Source of the DNA: Nesterenkonia aurantiaca
GTDB lineage: Bacteria; Actinomycetota; Actinomycetes; Actinomycetales; Micrococcaceae
Length of the DNA stretch: 64,000 bases
Assembly (NCBI RefSeq): GCF_004364585.1
Contig: NZ_SOAN01000003.1
Span: 124,001 to 188,000, forward strand
Direction: 5' to 3'
Shown here: positions 1 through 8,000 of the stretch, piece by piece
Layout of the letters: each line of letters starts with the position of its first letter
How positions within the stretch are numbered: position 1 is the stretch's first letter
Position numbers and translations under genes: made by a program
Notes under the pieces: generated by a model
Told to the model about the DNA's origin: nothing
Seen by the model: the letters and a program-made list of their open reading frames with translations, nothing else
Databases searched by the model: none

Positions 1-1
1 C

Positions 2-1345
2 TGGCTCGAGGACTACGGCATCACCGAGGCCTGGGAGACCACCCGCGGGGAGGGCATGACCATCGCCGTGATCGACACCGGGGTGGACTCCGGGCACCCG
101 ACTCTCTCCGGCGCCGTGGTCGGTGGCACCGACGTCTCGGGCGCCGGCGACGGCGGTGCCCCGGTGGGTCAGGTCGCCACCGAGCACGGCACGCTGGTGG
201 CCTCCCTGGCGGCCGGCCGCGGCACCTCCGCGCAGGCCGATGCGGTCGCGGCACTGGTGGACGAGGACGTCGAGGACCTCGACGAGGACGAGTGGGCGGA
301 CTGGTGGGAGGACTTCGAGGCCTCGCTGGAGGAGATCTACGGCGAGGACTGGCAGGACGAGGTCGACGCCGAGGCACGCTCCGAGTTCGAAGAGACCCGC
401 ACCGCGCCCCGCGAGCTCACCCAGGATGCCGATCCACAGGACGGCGTGATCGGTGTCGCTCCGGAAGCGTCCCTGCTCTCGGTCTCGCTGCTGCTCCAGG
501 ACCCCAATCCCTACGGCGGCGGCACCGAGGAGCAGATCGCCGAGGCCGTGACCTGGGCCGTGGACAACGGCGCCGACATCATCAACATGTCCCTGGGCTC
601 GGGCTTCCAGGAATGGCCCGAGGCCTGGGATGAGGCCTTCCTCTACGCCGAGCAGAACGACGTGCTCGTCGTGGCAGCCTCCGGCAACCGTGCCTCCGGA
701 CACCTCTCGGTCGGTGCCCCCGCCACCATCCCGGGGGTGCTCGCCGTGGCCGGGGTCGATGAGTCCCGTGAGATCAGCGCGGACTCCTCCTCCCAGGGCA
801 TCGCGATCGGCATCGCGGCCGCCTCCGAACCCCTGGTCGGAGCAATGCCGGGTGATGACTACATGCAGTGGAACGGCACCTCGGGAGCCTCTCCCATCGT
901 CGCCGGAGCCGCCGCCCTGGTCTGGGCCGCCAACCCGGAGCTCAGCGCCCAAGAGGTCAAGCACCGAGTGCTCTCCACCGCAGACTCCGAGGGAGCCGAG
1001 GGAGTGGACCCGGAGTATGGACATGGAGTGCTCGACGTGGCCGAGGCGGTCTCCGGCGACGTCCCGGCCTTCGAAACGGCCCAGTATCCGACCCTGGCCG
1101 AATGGGTGCGCGTGCATCGCCGGGGCGAGGTCGAGCCGACCGAGACCGACGAGATCCCCGAGGACGCCGGCGTCGTGGCCGGACCCGAGGGCGAGCCGCG
1201 CGCGATGCCGGAGCCGGGACAGCCAAGCACCGCACAGGACTGGGCCGGGCCCGTGGCGGTCGGTGCCGCCGCGATGCTGGTGGTGGCAGTGCTGACCATG
1301 GCCGTGATCCACTATCGCCTGGTCCGCCGCCAGGAGCAGAGCTGA
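2..1345 (+). CDS. Mycosin-like S8 serine protease (5' end outside window)
   Basis: Subtilisin-family protease of the mycosin type, the membrane-anchored protease of type VII secretion loci. The reading frame is open from base 2, so the first 18 residues here lie upstream of the first in-window ATG and the true start is off the left edge. The triad is visible: Asp in VIDTGVD (about residue 25 of the part seen), His in EHGTLVAS (about 62) and Ser in NGTSGASP (about 295). One hydrophobic span near residues 410-435 is followed by a basic tail (YRLVRR), which fits a C-terminal membrane anchor. Between His and Ser is an unusually acidic, Trp/Asp/Glu-rich insertion of some 60 residues (bases 240-420). 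No EsxA/B or Ecc gene is in view, so a type VII link rests on family resemblance only. Confidence 0.85.
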   Translation, partial: WLEDYGITEAWETTRGEGMTIAVIDTGVDSGHPTLSGAVVGGTDVSGAGDGGAPVGQVATEHGTLVASLAAGRGTSAQADAVAALVDEDVEDLDEDEWADWWEDFEASLEEIYGEDWQDEVDAEARSEFEETRTAPRELTQDADPQDGVIGVAPEASLLSVSLLLQDPNPYGGGTEEQIAEAVTWAVDNGADIINMSLGSGFQEWPEAWDEAFLYAEQNDVLVVAASGNRASGHLSVGAPATIPGVLAVAGVDESREISADSSSQGIAIGIAAASEPLVGAMPGDDYMQWNGTSGASPIVAGAAALVWAANPELSAQEVKHRVLSTADSEGAEGVDPEYGHGVLDVAEAVSGDVPAFETAQYPTLAEWVRVHRRGEVEPTETDEIPEDAGVVAGPEGEPRAMPEPGQPSTAQDWAGPVAVGAAAMLVVAVLTMAVIHYRLVRRQEQS

Positions 1346-1404
1346 GCGTTGCTCCCGGCTCCTGCGGCCTGAGGTGACCTCACCACCCACCATCGAGCTA
1401 CGTA

Positions 1405-1410
1405 TATGAT
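1405..1410 (+). promoter_or_regulatory. -10 hexamer TATGAT, leaderless start of the NADH dehydrogenase gene
   Basis: TATGAT ends seven bases before the ATG at 1418, the distance expected between a -10 box and the transcription start. There is no Shine-Dalgarno sequence at a workable distance, so the mRNA probably begins at the start codon. No clear -35 box is visible. Confidence 0.5.
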
Positions 1411-1417
1411 GAGGCAT

Positions 1418-2809
1418 ATGGCTATTCCACAGACGCTTTCTGCGAAACCTCGTGTCCTCATCGTCGGCGGCGGCTACGTCGGTCTCACCACCGCACAGCT
1501 GCTTCAGAAGAAGGTGAAGGCCGCCGGCGGGATCGTGACCGTCGTCGACCCGATGCCGTACATGACCTACCAGCCGTTCCTTCCCGAGGTCGTCGGCGGC
1601 CACATCGAGGCCCGCCACGCGGTCGTATCCCACCGCCGCCACCTCAAGGACTCCGAGATCATCACGGGCAAGGTCACCGCCGTGGATCACGACGGCCGGA
1701 CCGCCACCGTGGAGCTCTCCCAGGGCGAGACCGTCGAACTGCCGTACCAGGACATCGTCATGGCCGCCGGTGCGACCACCAAGACCTTCCCGATCGAGGG
1801 TCTCGCCGAGCACGGCATCGGTCTGAAGACCATCGAAGAGGCGCTGACTCTGCGCAACCACATCCTGGAGCGCATCGAGGCCGCCTCGGTGATGACCGAT
1901 GAGGTGGCCAAGTCCCGCGCCCTGACCTTCACCGTGGTCGGCGGCGGCTTCGCCGGAATCGAGACCGTCGCCGAGATGGAAGACATCATCCGTGCGGCCG
2001 TGGCCGTGAACCCGCGCATCGGGCAGACCGATGTGCGCATCGTCATGGTCGAGGCCATGGGCCGGGTCATGCCCGAGGTCACCGAGGATCAGGCCGTCGG
2101 CGTCGTGGAGCACCTGCGCGGCCGCGGCATCGAGGTCCTGCTCAACACCTCGCTGGGCTCCGTCGTGGACGGCGAGATGCGCCTGATCAACATGAAGGAC
2201 AAGTCCGAGGCCGACCGCTTCGAATCCGACACTCTGGTCTGGACCGCCGGCGTCGCGGCCAACGTGGTCGCCAAGAAGTCCGGCTTCCCGGTGGACCCGC
2301 GCGGCCGGGTCACCGGCGCCGCCACGCTGCAGATCGCCGACGAAGACGGCAAGGTCCTGCAGAACGCCTGGACCGCCGGTGACATCTCCGCGATCCCCGA
2401 CCTCAGCGGCGGCGGCCTGCCCGACGGCACCTGCGTGCCCAACGCGCAGCACGCCTCCCGCCAGGCCAAGGTGCTCGCGAAGAACCTGCTGGCCGCGAGC
2501 TACGGCCAGGGGCAGCTCAACGAGTACAAGCACGACTCCCTCGGCGCTGTCGCCGGACTGGGCATGTTCCAGGGCGTCGGCAACCCGCTGAAGGTCAAGA
2601 TCAGTGGGTTCCCGGCCTGGATGGCCCACCGCGGCTACCACGCGCTGGCGATCCCCACCGTGGAGCGCAAGGTCCGCGTGATCGGCGGCTGGGTCAACGA
2701 GCTGGTGCTGGGCCGGGACTACACTCCGGTGCGCGATCTCGAGAGCCCCTACCGACAGTTCCAGGAAGCTGCCGGCGGCGTGAAGCCCAAGGAAGCAGCC
2801 AAGGGCTGA
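1418..2809 (+). CDS. ndh: Type II NADH:quinone oxidoreductase (NDH-2 family)
   Basis: FAD enzyme of 463 residues that passes electrons from NADH to quinone at the inner face of the membrane without pumping protons. Two dinucleotide-binding glycine motifs are visible: VGGGYVGLTTA near the N terminus for FAD and VVGGGFAGIETV near residue 170 for NAD(P)H. WTAGDIS near residue 325 is the usual FAD-contacting motif of this superfamily. Length fits NDH-2. ATG codons at 1406, 1409 and 1418 are possible starts; 1418 is chosen because the first two overlap a good -10 hexamer. A strong hairpin follows the gene, so it is probably monocistronic. A sulfide:quinone-type relative is less likely. Confidence 0.85.
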   Translation: MAIPQTLSAKPRVLIVGGGYVGLTTAQLLQKKVKAAGGIVTVVDPMPYMTYQPFLPEVVGGHIEARHAVVSHRRHLKDSEIITGKVTAVDHDGRTATVELSQGETVELPYQDIVMAAGATTKTFPIEGLAEHGIGLKTIEEALTLRNHILERIEAASVMTDEVAKSRALTFTVVGGGFAGIETVAEMEDIIRAAVAVNPRIGQTDVRIVMVEAMGRVMPEVTEDQAVGVVEHLRGRGIEVLLNTSLGSVVDGEMRLINMKDKSEADRFESDTLVWTAGVAANVVAKKSGFPVDPRGRVTGAATLQIADEDGKVLQNAWTAGDISAIPDLSGGGLPDGTCVPNAQHASRQAKVLAKNLLAASYGQGQLNEYKHDSLGAVAGLGMFQGVGNPLKVKISGFPAWMAHRGYHALAIPTVERKVRVIGGWVNELVLGRDYTPVRDLESPYRQFQEAAGGVKPKEAAKG

Positions 2810-2836
2810 CCCTGAGTCATCCATGACTCAGCACGA

Positions 2837-2867
2837 GAAGGCGGGCTGTCACTGACAGCCCGCCTTC
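2837..2867 (+). terminator. Hairpin after ndh
   Basis: A 15-bp perfect inverted repeat (GAAGGCGGGCTGTCA and its complement) separated by one base folds into a stable GC-rich hairpin directly after ndh and before the tRNA. No long T-run follows, as is common in high-GC actinobacteria. Confidence 0.7.
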
Positions 2868-2868
2868 G

Positions 2869-2942
2869 GCCCCTATAGCCCAATCGGCAGAGGCAACCGA
2901 CTTAAAATCGGTCCAGTGTGGGTTCGAGTCCCACTGGGGGCA
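2869..2942 (+). tRNA. tRNA with anticodon UAA (Leu codon UUA), short variable loop
   Basis: Cloverleaf read by eye. The acceptor stem pairs GCCCCTA (2869-2875) with TGGGGGC (2935-2941), with discriminator A at 2942. The D-arm contains GG in its loop. The anticodon stem ACCGA/TCGGT closes the loop CTTAAAA, with anticodon TAA at 2903-2905. The T-arm is GTGGG TTCGAGT CCCAC. The variable region is only five bases (CCAGT), whereas bacterial leucine tRNAs normally carry a long variable arm. The 3' CCA is not fully encoded (ACCG follows). It is therefore either an unusual UUA-reading leucine tRNA or a tRNA-like RNA with another role. Confidence 0.85.
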
Positions 2943-3016
2943 CCGGGGAGTGCGGCGCTCACCTCGCCCATCCACCTCGGCGGCGGAACTCACCGGCAGC
3001 GTTCTCGCCGATTAGT

Positions 3017-3028
3017 GTGAACGTTCAC
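3017..3028. promoter_or_regulatory. Palindromic operator GTGAACGTTCAC
   Basis: Perfect 12-bp palindrome lying about 50 bases beyond the 3' end of the lacI-type gene. It differs by one base from the site at 4233-4244 in the promoter of the oxidoreductase operon, so it is probably a second site for the same LacI-family regulator. Confidence 0.6.
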
Positions 3029-3075
3029 TCCCAGCCCTGGAGACCGTCACGCGTCTCGGGCCATGGCGTGGGCTC

Positions 3076-4095
3076 TCAGGTCCCCGGTGCAGGCGCCGGG
3101 CCGGTGGATTCGCGCAGGATCAGTCGACTCACCGGGATGCTCGGATCCGGTGCCGGCTCATTGCGGACCAGGGCGATCAGCCGCTCCATGGCCGAGCGGC
3201 CCTGCGACCTCTGATCCACCGCGACGGTGGACAGTGCTGGAACGGCGTAGCGTGCGGTCGGCAGGTCATCCCAGCCGGTGATGCTCAGCTGCCTGGGCAC
3301 AGGCCACCCCCGGTCGTGGGCCGCGCGGGCGGCGCCCAGTGCGAGGTAGTCGTTGGCCGCGATGACCGCGGTGACGCCGGAGTCCTCTTCGAGGCCGCTG
3401 ACCGCTGCGTACCCGGACTCGATGGTCCAGTCACCGCCCCGGATGCCATGGGAGGCAAGCCCCAGGTCCTCGATGCTGCGCAGGTACTCTTCGCGTCGGG
3501 CCCGCGCTGAGGACCAGTCCTGGGGCCCCTGAATGTGCAGGAAGCGGCGGTGTCCCATGCCGGCAAGGGTCTCGATGATCTCGCGCAGCGCGGAGGCGTC
3601 GGCCAGCGGGCCGATGCCGCGCAGCCGGTCATCGTACTGGTCGAGGATCGCGAGCGCCGTCGTGCCTGGGCTGCGGGGCCGCTCGCTCATGCCGGGCAGT
3701 GCGCCCAGGGACAGGACGCCCTCAAGGCGTCCGGAGTCCAGCAGCTCCTGGGTGCGCCGGGCCCGATCCTGTGCGGGGCCCTCGATCACCGAGATCTCCA
3801 TGAAGTAGCCGCTCTGCCGGGCGAGCTCGGCGGCCGCGGCGAGGGTGGGGGTGGGCATCGCCGTGACCGGGGAGGGCAGGATCGCGGCCAGGATCCCGGT
3901 CTCCCGGGTGCGCATGGATCTCGCGATCATGTTCGGACGGTAGTTCAGCTCCTGGATCGCCGCCTCGACCCGCTCGATGGTGGCCGGCTTGAACGGCCCC
4001 TTATTGTGCAGAAACCGCGAGACGGTCTGGTGCGAGACCCCGGCCAGGGCGGCCACCTCGTGCAGGGTGGCCGCGCGCGGGGGTGTGCTGGCCAT
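3076..4095 (-). CDS. LacI-family transcriptional regulator
   Basis: A 339-residue sugar-responsive repressor type. The N terminus carries the LacI helix-turn-helix and hinge (HEVAALAGVSHQTVSRFL, about residues 9-26, then YRPNMIARSM), followed by a periplasmic-binding-protein-like ligand domain ending around FDDLP-like and RLILRESTGP segments. The ATG at 4095 is chosen because GAGGAG lies at good spacing before it; an open frame runs 38 codons further upstream but adds no conserved sequence. It is divergent from the oxidoreductase operon, and two near-identical 12-bp palindromes flank the gene pair. I infer that it represses that operon, and perhaps itself, until a sugar-derived inducer binds. 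Confidence 0.9.
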   Translation of the reverse strand: MASTPPRAATLHEVAALAGVSHQTVSRFLHNKGPFKPATIERVEAAIQELNYRPNMIARSMRTRETGILAAILPSPVTAMPTPTLAAAAELARQSGYFMEISVIEGPAQDRARRTQELLDSGRLEGVLSLGALPGMSERPRSPGTTALAILDQYDDRLRGIGPLADASALREIIETLAGMGHRRFLHIQGPQDWSSARARREEYLRSIEDLGLASHGIRGGDWTIESGYAAVSGLEEDSGVTAVIAANDYLALGAARAAHDRGWPVPRQLSITGWDDLPTARYAVPALSTVAVDQRSQGRSAMERLIALVRNEPAPDPSIPVSRLILRESTGPAPAPGT

Positions 4096-4185
4096 GTGCT
4101 TGCTCCTCGGCGGGGTGCGGGGCCGGATCTCGGCCGCCACGACGATCCTCGCACACCGGTTCAGCACTCCGATCAGGCCAATGTG

Positions 4186-4215
4186 TTGACAGTCACACCG
4201 CGGAGTCAATAACCT
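4186..4215 (+). promoter_or_regulatory. Promoter of the oxidoreductase operon
   Basis: TTGACA at 4186-4191 matches the -35 consensus. TAACCT at 4210-4215 is a TANNNT -10 box after an 18-bp spacer. Transcription would start near 4222, so the palindrome at 4233-4244 overlaps the start of the transcript, a repressing position. Confidence 0.6.
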
Positions 4216-4221
4216 CAGGTG

Positions 4222-4244
4222 GAACGCTCAGAGTGATCGTTCAC
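4222..4244. promoter_or_regulatory. LacI-type operator pair in front of the oxidoreductase operon
   Basis: GTGATCGTTCAC at 4233-4244 matches GTGAACGTTCAC at 3017-3028 except for one base. A weaker copy, GAACGCTCA at 4222-4230, lies 13 bp upstream. Both sit just downstream of the -10 box at 4210-4215. Confidence 0.6.
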
Positions 4245-4286
4245 ATTCTGGAATGAATCACCTGCCACAGTCACCGAGGAGACCGC

Positions 4287-5411
4287 ATGTCTGAGACCGC
4301 ACACTCCGGCCGGAGCGCGAAGATCCGAGCCGGGCTCATCGGGGCCGGCGGGATCGCGACCATCGCCCACCTGCCCACATTGAAGGCCCACGCGGATCGC
4401 GTGGAGGTCGTGGGCATCGCCGACCTCGATCCTGATCGGGTCGGCCAGGTCGCCGACGAGTGGGGGATCGCGGGCCGATATCGCTCCGCGCAGGAGCTGC
4501 TCGATGCGGAGTCTCCGGACCTGCTGATCATCTGCACCCCGCCCTCGGCGCATAAGGACGCCGCCATCCAGGGCCTGCAGGCCGGCGCCTGGGTCTGGTG
4601 CGAGAAGCCGCCGGTGCTGACGCTGGCCGAGTACGATGCGGTCGCCGCCGAGGAGGTGGAGGGCGGGCCCTATGCCTCCTACGTCTACCAGCACCGCTTC
4701 GGCTCCGGCGCGAAGACGCTGAAGAAGCAGGTTGCTGAATCCACCCTGGGCCGGCCGCTGGTCGCGCTGTGCAACACCCTCTGGTACCGGCCGCACGCCT
4801 ACTACGACGTGCCCTGGCGGGGGAAGTGGGCCACCGAGGGCGGAGGCCCGGCGATGGGTCACGGGATCCACCAGATCGATCTGCTCCTGGAGGTGCTCGG
4901 GGAGTGGACCGAGATCACCGCGGTGGCCGAGAGGCTGGACCGCGAGGTCGAGACCGAAGACTTCTCCTCGGCCATCGTGCGCTTCGCCAACGGCGCCATC
5001 GCCACCGTGATCACCAGTGTGATCTCACCGCGGGAGGTCTCCTACCTGCGCTTCGACTTCCAAGACGCCACCGTGGAGGTGGAACACCTCTACGGCTATG
5101 ACAACAGCTCCTGGACCTGGACTCCGGCGCCGCATGCTGCCGAGAACCTCGCGGCCGTGGAGGCGTGGTCGCCGCAGGAGAACGTGCCCTCCTCACACCG
5201 GCAGCAGCTCGCCGAGCTTCTGGACTCCATGGAGGCCAAGGTCCGGCCGCGCGCCTCCGGGGAGGAGGGGCGCCGCACCCTGGAGTTCATCGCCGCGCTG
5301 TATCAGTCGGCAGAGACCGGAAAGTCCGTGAAGCGCTCCGAGCTGAGCCAGGACGGCACCTACTACACCGCGATGCATGACGAGTCCTACATCTACGGAA
5401 AGCAGAACTGA
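4287..5411 (+). CDS. Gfo/Idh/MocA family oxidoreductase
   Basis: A 374-residue NAD(P)-dependent sugar or inositol dehydrogenase type. The N-terminal Rossmann fold starts with GLIGAGGIATIAHLP, and the family motif EKPPVL lies near residue 110. The C-terminal substrate domain contains GHGIHQIDLLLEVLG, with the histidines typical of the active site. GAGGAG precedes the ATG at good spacing. It is the first gene of a three-gene operon (oxidoreductase, PmoA-like protein, cupin) controlled by the divergent LacI-type regulator. The substrate cannot be read from sequence; the regulator type suggests a sugar, sugar acid or glycoside derivative. Confidence 0.9.
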   Translation: MSETAHSGRSAKIRAGLIGAGGIATIAHLPTLKAHADRVEVVGIADLDPDRVGQVADEWGIAGRYRSAQELLDAESPDLLIICTPPSAHKDAAIQGLQAGAWVWCEKPPVLTLAEYDAVAAEEVEGGPYASYVYQHRFGSGAKTLKKQVAESTLGRPLVALCNTLWYRPHAYYDVPWRGKWATEGGGPAMGHGIHQIDLLLEVLGEWTEITAVAERLDREVETEDFSSAIVRFANGAIATVITSVISPREVSYLRFDFQDATVEVEHLYGYDNSSWTWTPAPHAAENLAAVEAWSPQENVPSSHRQQLAELLDSMEAKVRPRASGEEGRRTLEFIAALYQSAETGKSVKRSELSQDGTYYTAMHDESYIYGKQN

Positions 5412-5415
5412 CCCG

Positions 5416-6456
5416 ATGAGCACCGATCAGCAGCACACCGAATCCGCGCCAGCCACGCCCGGCACTCCTGCCGTCTCCGCATCAGCCGCCTCCACCGCCC
5501 CCACCAACTCCAGATCAGCCACCTCGGCTCAGACCGGGGCCGCACACTTCGAGGTCACCCCGGGGGAGAAGGAGATCGCGGTGACCGCCGCCGGCACCGA
5601 GATCCTGCGCTACGTCACCCACCCGGACTCCCCGCAGGAGGAGGCCCCGAAGCCCTACCTCTACCCGCTGCGGTTCCTCGACGGCGGCGAGGCCTCGGTC
5701 CGCCGCCCCTGGGACCACCGCTGGCACACCGGGCTGCAGTTCACCTGGTCCCACGTCGCGGACCAGAACTTCTGGGGCGGGCCGACCTTCGCGGCCGAGG
5801 ACGGTTACAAGATGCGCGGCAACCTGGGGAGGATGAACCACACCGGGTTCAGCACGCAGCCCTCCGGCGGAGATGAGGTCAGCTTCAACGAGACCCTGGA
5901 ATGGATCACCTCCCGCGGGGAGCACTGGTTCGATGAGCACCGGGTCCAGCGCGTGCATTCCCTGGACCCCGCCCGCGGAATCTGGGCCATCGACCTGACC
6001 ACCGAGCTCACCAACGTCTCCACCGGAACCCTGCCGCTGGGCAGTCCGACGACGGCGGGGCGCCCCAACGCCGGATACACCGGCTGGTTCTGGCGCGGCC
6101 CCCGGTCCTGGAGCGGCTGCCAGGTGGTGAACTCCAACGGGGCCGAAGGGGAGGAGAACACCATGGGCCAGGTGGCCGACTGGGTCGCCTTCTCCTCGGA
6201 GCACGACGACCTCGACGGCGGCGGCACCATCATGGCCTTCGCCGGCACCTCCGAGTGCGCCGGGACCCAGCTGCCGCCGATCAAGTGGTTCACCCGCACC
6301 TCGATCTTCGCGGTGGCCAGTCAGTCACCGGCCTTCGATGAGGAGATCCAGCTCCAGGCAGGCGCCACCCTGCGACTGCACCACCGCTTCGTCTTCATCG
6401 CCCGGGTCCTGACATCTCAGGAGCGGAACCAGATCGGACAGGAGTTCGCGCTCTGA
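5416..6456 (+). CDS. PmoA-like (DUF6807) family protein
   Basis: A 346-residue protein of the family named after methane oxygenase PmoA, although members in sugar-catabolic operons are not methane enzymes. Seen: a Ser/Thr/Ala-rich, low-complexity N terminus of about 35 residues, then KPYLYPLRF and RRPWDHRWHTGLQF, the conserved histidine-containing core of this family, then HTGFSTQPSGG. The ATG at 5416 lies four bases after the preceding stop codon; the frame opens earlier but overlaps that gene. It commonly sits beside Gfo/Idh/MocA dehydrogenases and LacI regulators, as here, which points to sugar or glycoside degradation. The reaction is not known to me. Confidence 0.8.
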   Translation: MSTDQQHTESAPATPGTPAVSASAASTAPTNSRSATSAQTGAAHFEVTPGEKEIAVTAAGTEILRYVTHPDSPQEEAPKPYLYPLRFLDGGEASVRRPWDHRWHTGLQFTWSHVADQNFWGGPTFAAEDGYKMRGNLGRMNHTGFSTQPSGGDEVSFNETLEWITSRGEHWFDEHRVQRVHSLDPARGIWAIDLTTELTNVSTGTLPLGSPTTAGRPNAGYTGWFWRGPRSWSGCQVVNSNGAEGEENTMGQVADWVAFSSEHDDLDGGGTIMAFAGTSECAGTQLPPIKWFTRTSIFAVASQSPAFDEEIQLQAGATLRLHHRFVFIARVLTSQERNQIGQEFAL

Positions 6457-7286
6457 TGAACCACCAGACACCGGCGCACACACCGGGGCAGGCCCCGGCA
6501 CAGACACCGGGGCAGGCCCCGGCACAGACACCGGGGCAGGCCCCGCCGTCCCGCTCGCTGCCACGGTTCCCCGGTGGGACCTCGCTGAGCCAGCTGTGTG
6601 TCTATGACTGGGAGACCTCCGATGGGCTGCATGGCGGATCGCCGCATCTGCACACGCTCTCCACCGAGGCCTATGTGGTGACCTCAGGTCGCGGAGAGGT
6701 CCACACCATCAGCGCTGCCGGTCCGGCCGTCGATGAGCTCGCCGCCGGTTCGCTGCTCTGGTTCACCCCGGGCACGGTGCATCGACTGGTCAACCACGAC
6801 CAGCTTCAGATGCAGGTCATCATGTCCAACGCCGGACTGCCCGAGGCCGGGGATGCGGTGCTGACCTTCCCCGAGGAGATCCTTGCCGATCCGCAGCGCT
6901 ACCGCGACGCCGTCGCGCTGCCCGCCGAGGCCGATCAGGACGGTCGGGCCGAGGCGGCGCGGGCCCGGCGGGACCTGGCCATCGAAGGCCATCGGCAGCT
7001 GCTGAGCAGGATAGAGGTCCAGGGGCCACAGGCCATGCAGCATTTCCACGCGCTCGCCGTGGGCCTGGTCCGTCCGCGGGTGAGGGACTGGCAGCAGATC
7101 TGGGAGCGCAGCGTCGAGGCCGAGACCGAACGCACCAGGGCGCAGCTGCTCGCGCTGGGTGCCGGGAACGGCGCGCATCTTCAGGAGGCAGCGGTCATCC
7201 GAGGCGAACCCCGTCCGGAGCCCCGGCTGTGGGGAATGTGTGGGCGGCTGCAGACCTGGACCGGAGCGGGCCCCGAGCAGCACTGA
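6456..7286 (+). CDS. Cupin-domain protein
   Basis: A 276-residue protein with one cupin barrel at about residues 45-130: HGGSPHLHTLSTEAYVV supplies the metal-ligand histidines and glutamate of motif 1, and LLWFTPGTVHRLVN is motif 2. The rest is helical and charged and unrecognised. The first 30 residues are TPGQAPAQ repeats made by a 24-bp tandem DNA repeat (6480-6544). The start overlaps the previous stop (TGATG), so translation is coupled. As the last gene of the LacI-regulated operon it may be a sugar isomerase or epimerase-like metalloenzyme or a sensor; this is inference. Confidence 0.75.
   Translation: MNHQTPAHTPGQAPAQTPGQAPAQTPGQAPPSRSLPRFPGGTSLSQLCVYDWETSDGLHGGSPHLHTLSTEAYVVTSGRGEVHTISAAGPAVDELAAGSLLWFTPGTVHRLVNHDQLQMQVIMSNAGLPEAGDAVLTFPEEILADPQRYRDAVALPAEADQDGRAEAARARRDLAIEGHRQLLSRIEVQGPQAMQHFHALAVGLVRPRVRDWQQIWERSVEAETERTRAQLLALGAGNGAHLQEAAVIRGEPRPEPRLWGMCGRLQTWTGAGPEQH
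6480..6544 (+). repeat. 24-bp tandem repeat inside the cupin gene
   Basis: The 24-base unit beginning ACACCGGGGCAGGCCCCGGC is present about 2.7 times in tandem and codes for in-frame repeats of TPGQAPAQ. The unit contains its own GGGGC...GCCCC inverted repeat. Confidence 0.9.
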
Positions 7287-7339
7287 CCCAGACTCAACCG
7301 GACTCAACCCGTTTCAGCCGGACCCGAGCACACGCGGCG

Positions 7340-7948
7340 TCAGCGGACTCCGCGCGCAGCCAGCGCTTCGGCGGTCTCCTCGGCATGACGCAGGCTCATC
7401 ACCAGCAGCGGCAGCACTGTGGCGCGCGGGGTGGGACGCATTCCGCGGGCCCGCTGCGCCTCGCGGATGTCGGCGTAGAAGGACAGGATCAGCGGCACCG
7501 AGCGGATGGTCAGGGACAGGGCCAGGGAGATCCGTTCCGCACTGAGTCCCAGGCGCAGCAGCAGCGGATCCACCGGTCGCAGGAGACGCTCAAAGCTGGA
7601 GAGGATGTCCGAGGTGGCGGTGGTCAGCGTGAACAGGGCGGCCATCAGCACCACGGCAAGCACCCGCGCCACGTTGAATCCCGTCTCTGCGGGGGTCAGG
7701 AAGATCAGCTGGGGGATGGTCAGCACCAGAGCCAACCATTTGAGCCGCCAGAGCTGGGCCAGCAGGCCCCGGAGTCCGATCCCGGAGAGCAGGAAGCCGG
7801 TGAGGGTGAGCGCCCATATTCCCAGCAGCACCGCGAGGTTTTCACGAAAGATCGAGGCGATGAGGGCCGCCAGGAAGATTCCGAGGAATTTCGCCCCCAC
7901 CGGCAGCCGGTGCAGGTACGAGGTGCCCGGCTGGTAGAGCGGGATCAC
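7340..7948 (-). CDS. bioN: Energy-coupling factor transmembrane protein BioN (EcfT type)
   Basis: A 202-residue transmembrane component of an ECF-type vitamin transporter. Several hydrophobic helices are visible, and the two coupling motifs of EcfT proteins are present: EAQRARG and EALAARG near the C terminus, which contact the ATPase. The GTG at 7948 is the only usable start after the bioY stop; the gap to bioY is 52 bases. It follows bioY, so biotin is the likely substrate. The ATPase gene bioM that normally lies between or beside these genes is absent from this window. Confidence 0.85.
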   Translation of the reverse strand: MIPLYQPGTSYLHRLPVGAKFLGIFLAALIASIFRENLAVLLGIWALTLTGFLLSGIGLRGLLAQLWRLKWLALVLTIPQLIFLTPAETGFNVARVLAVVLMAALFTLTTATSDILSSFERLLRPVDPLLLRLGLSAERISLALSLTIRSVPLILSFYADIREAQRARGMRPTPRATVLPLLVMSLRHAEETAEALAARGVR

Positions 7949-8000
7949 CGGGGCGCCCCCACGGTGGGCGTGACCCTCAACGGCGGTGTCCTCGGCCGCG

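Noticed and set aside
3076-4209. Longer start for the LacI-type regulator
   Set aside because: The extra 38 codons cover the divergent promoter and lack conserved sequence; ATG 4095 has a good ribosome site.
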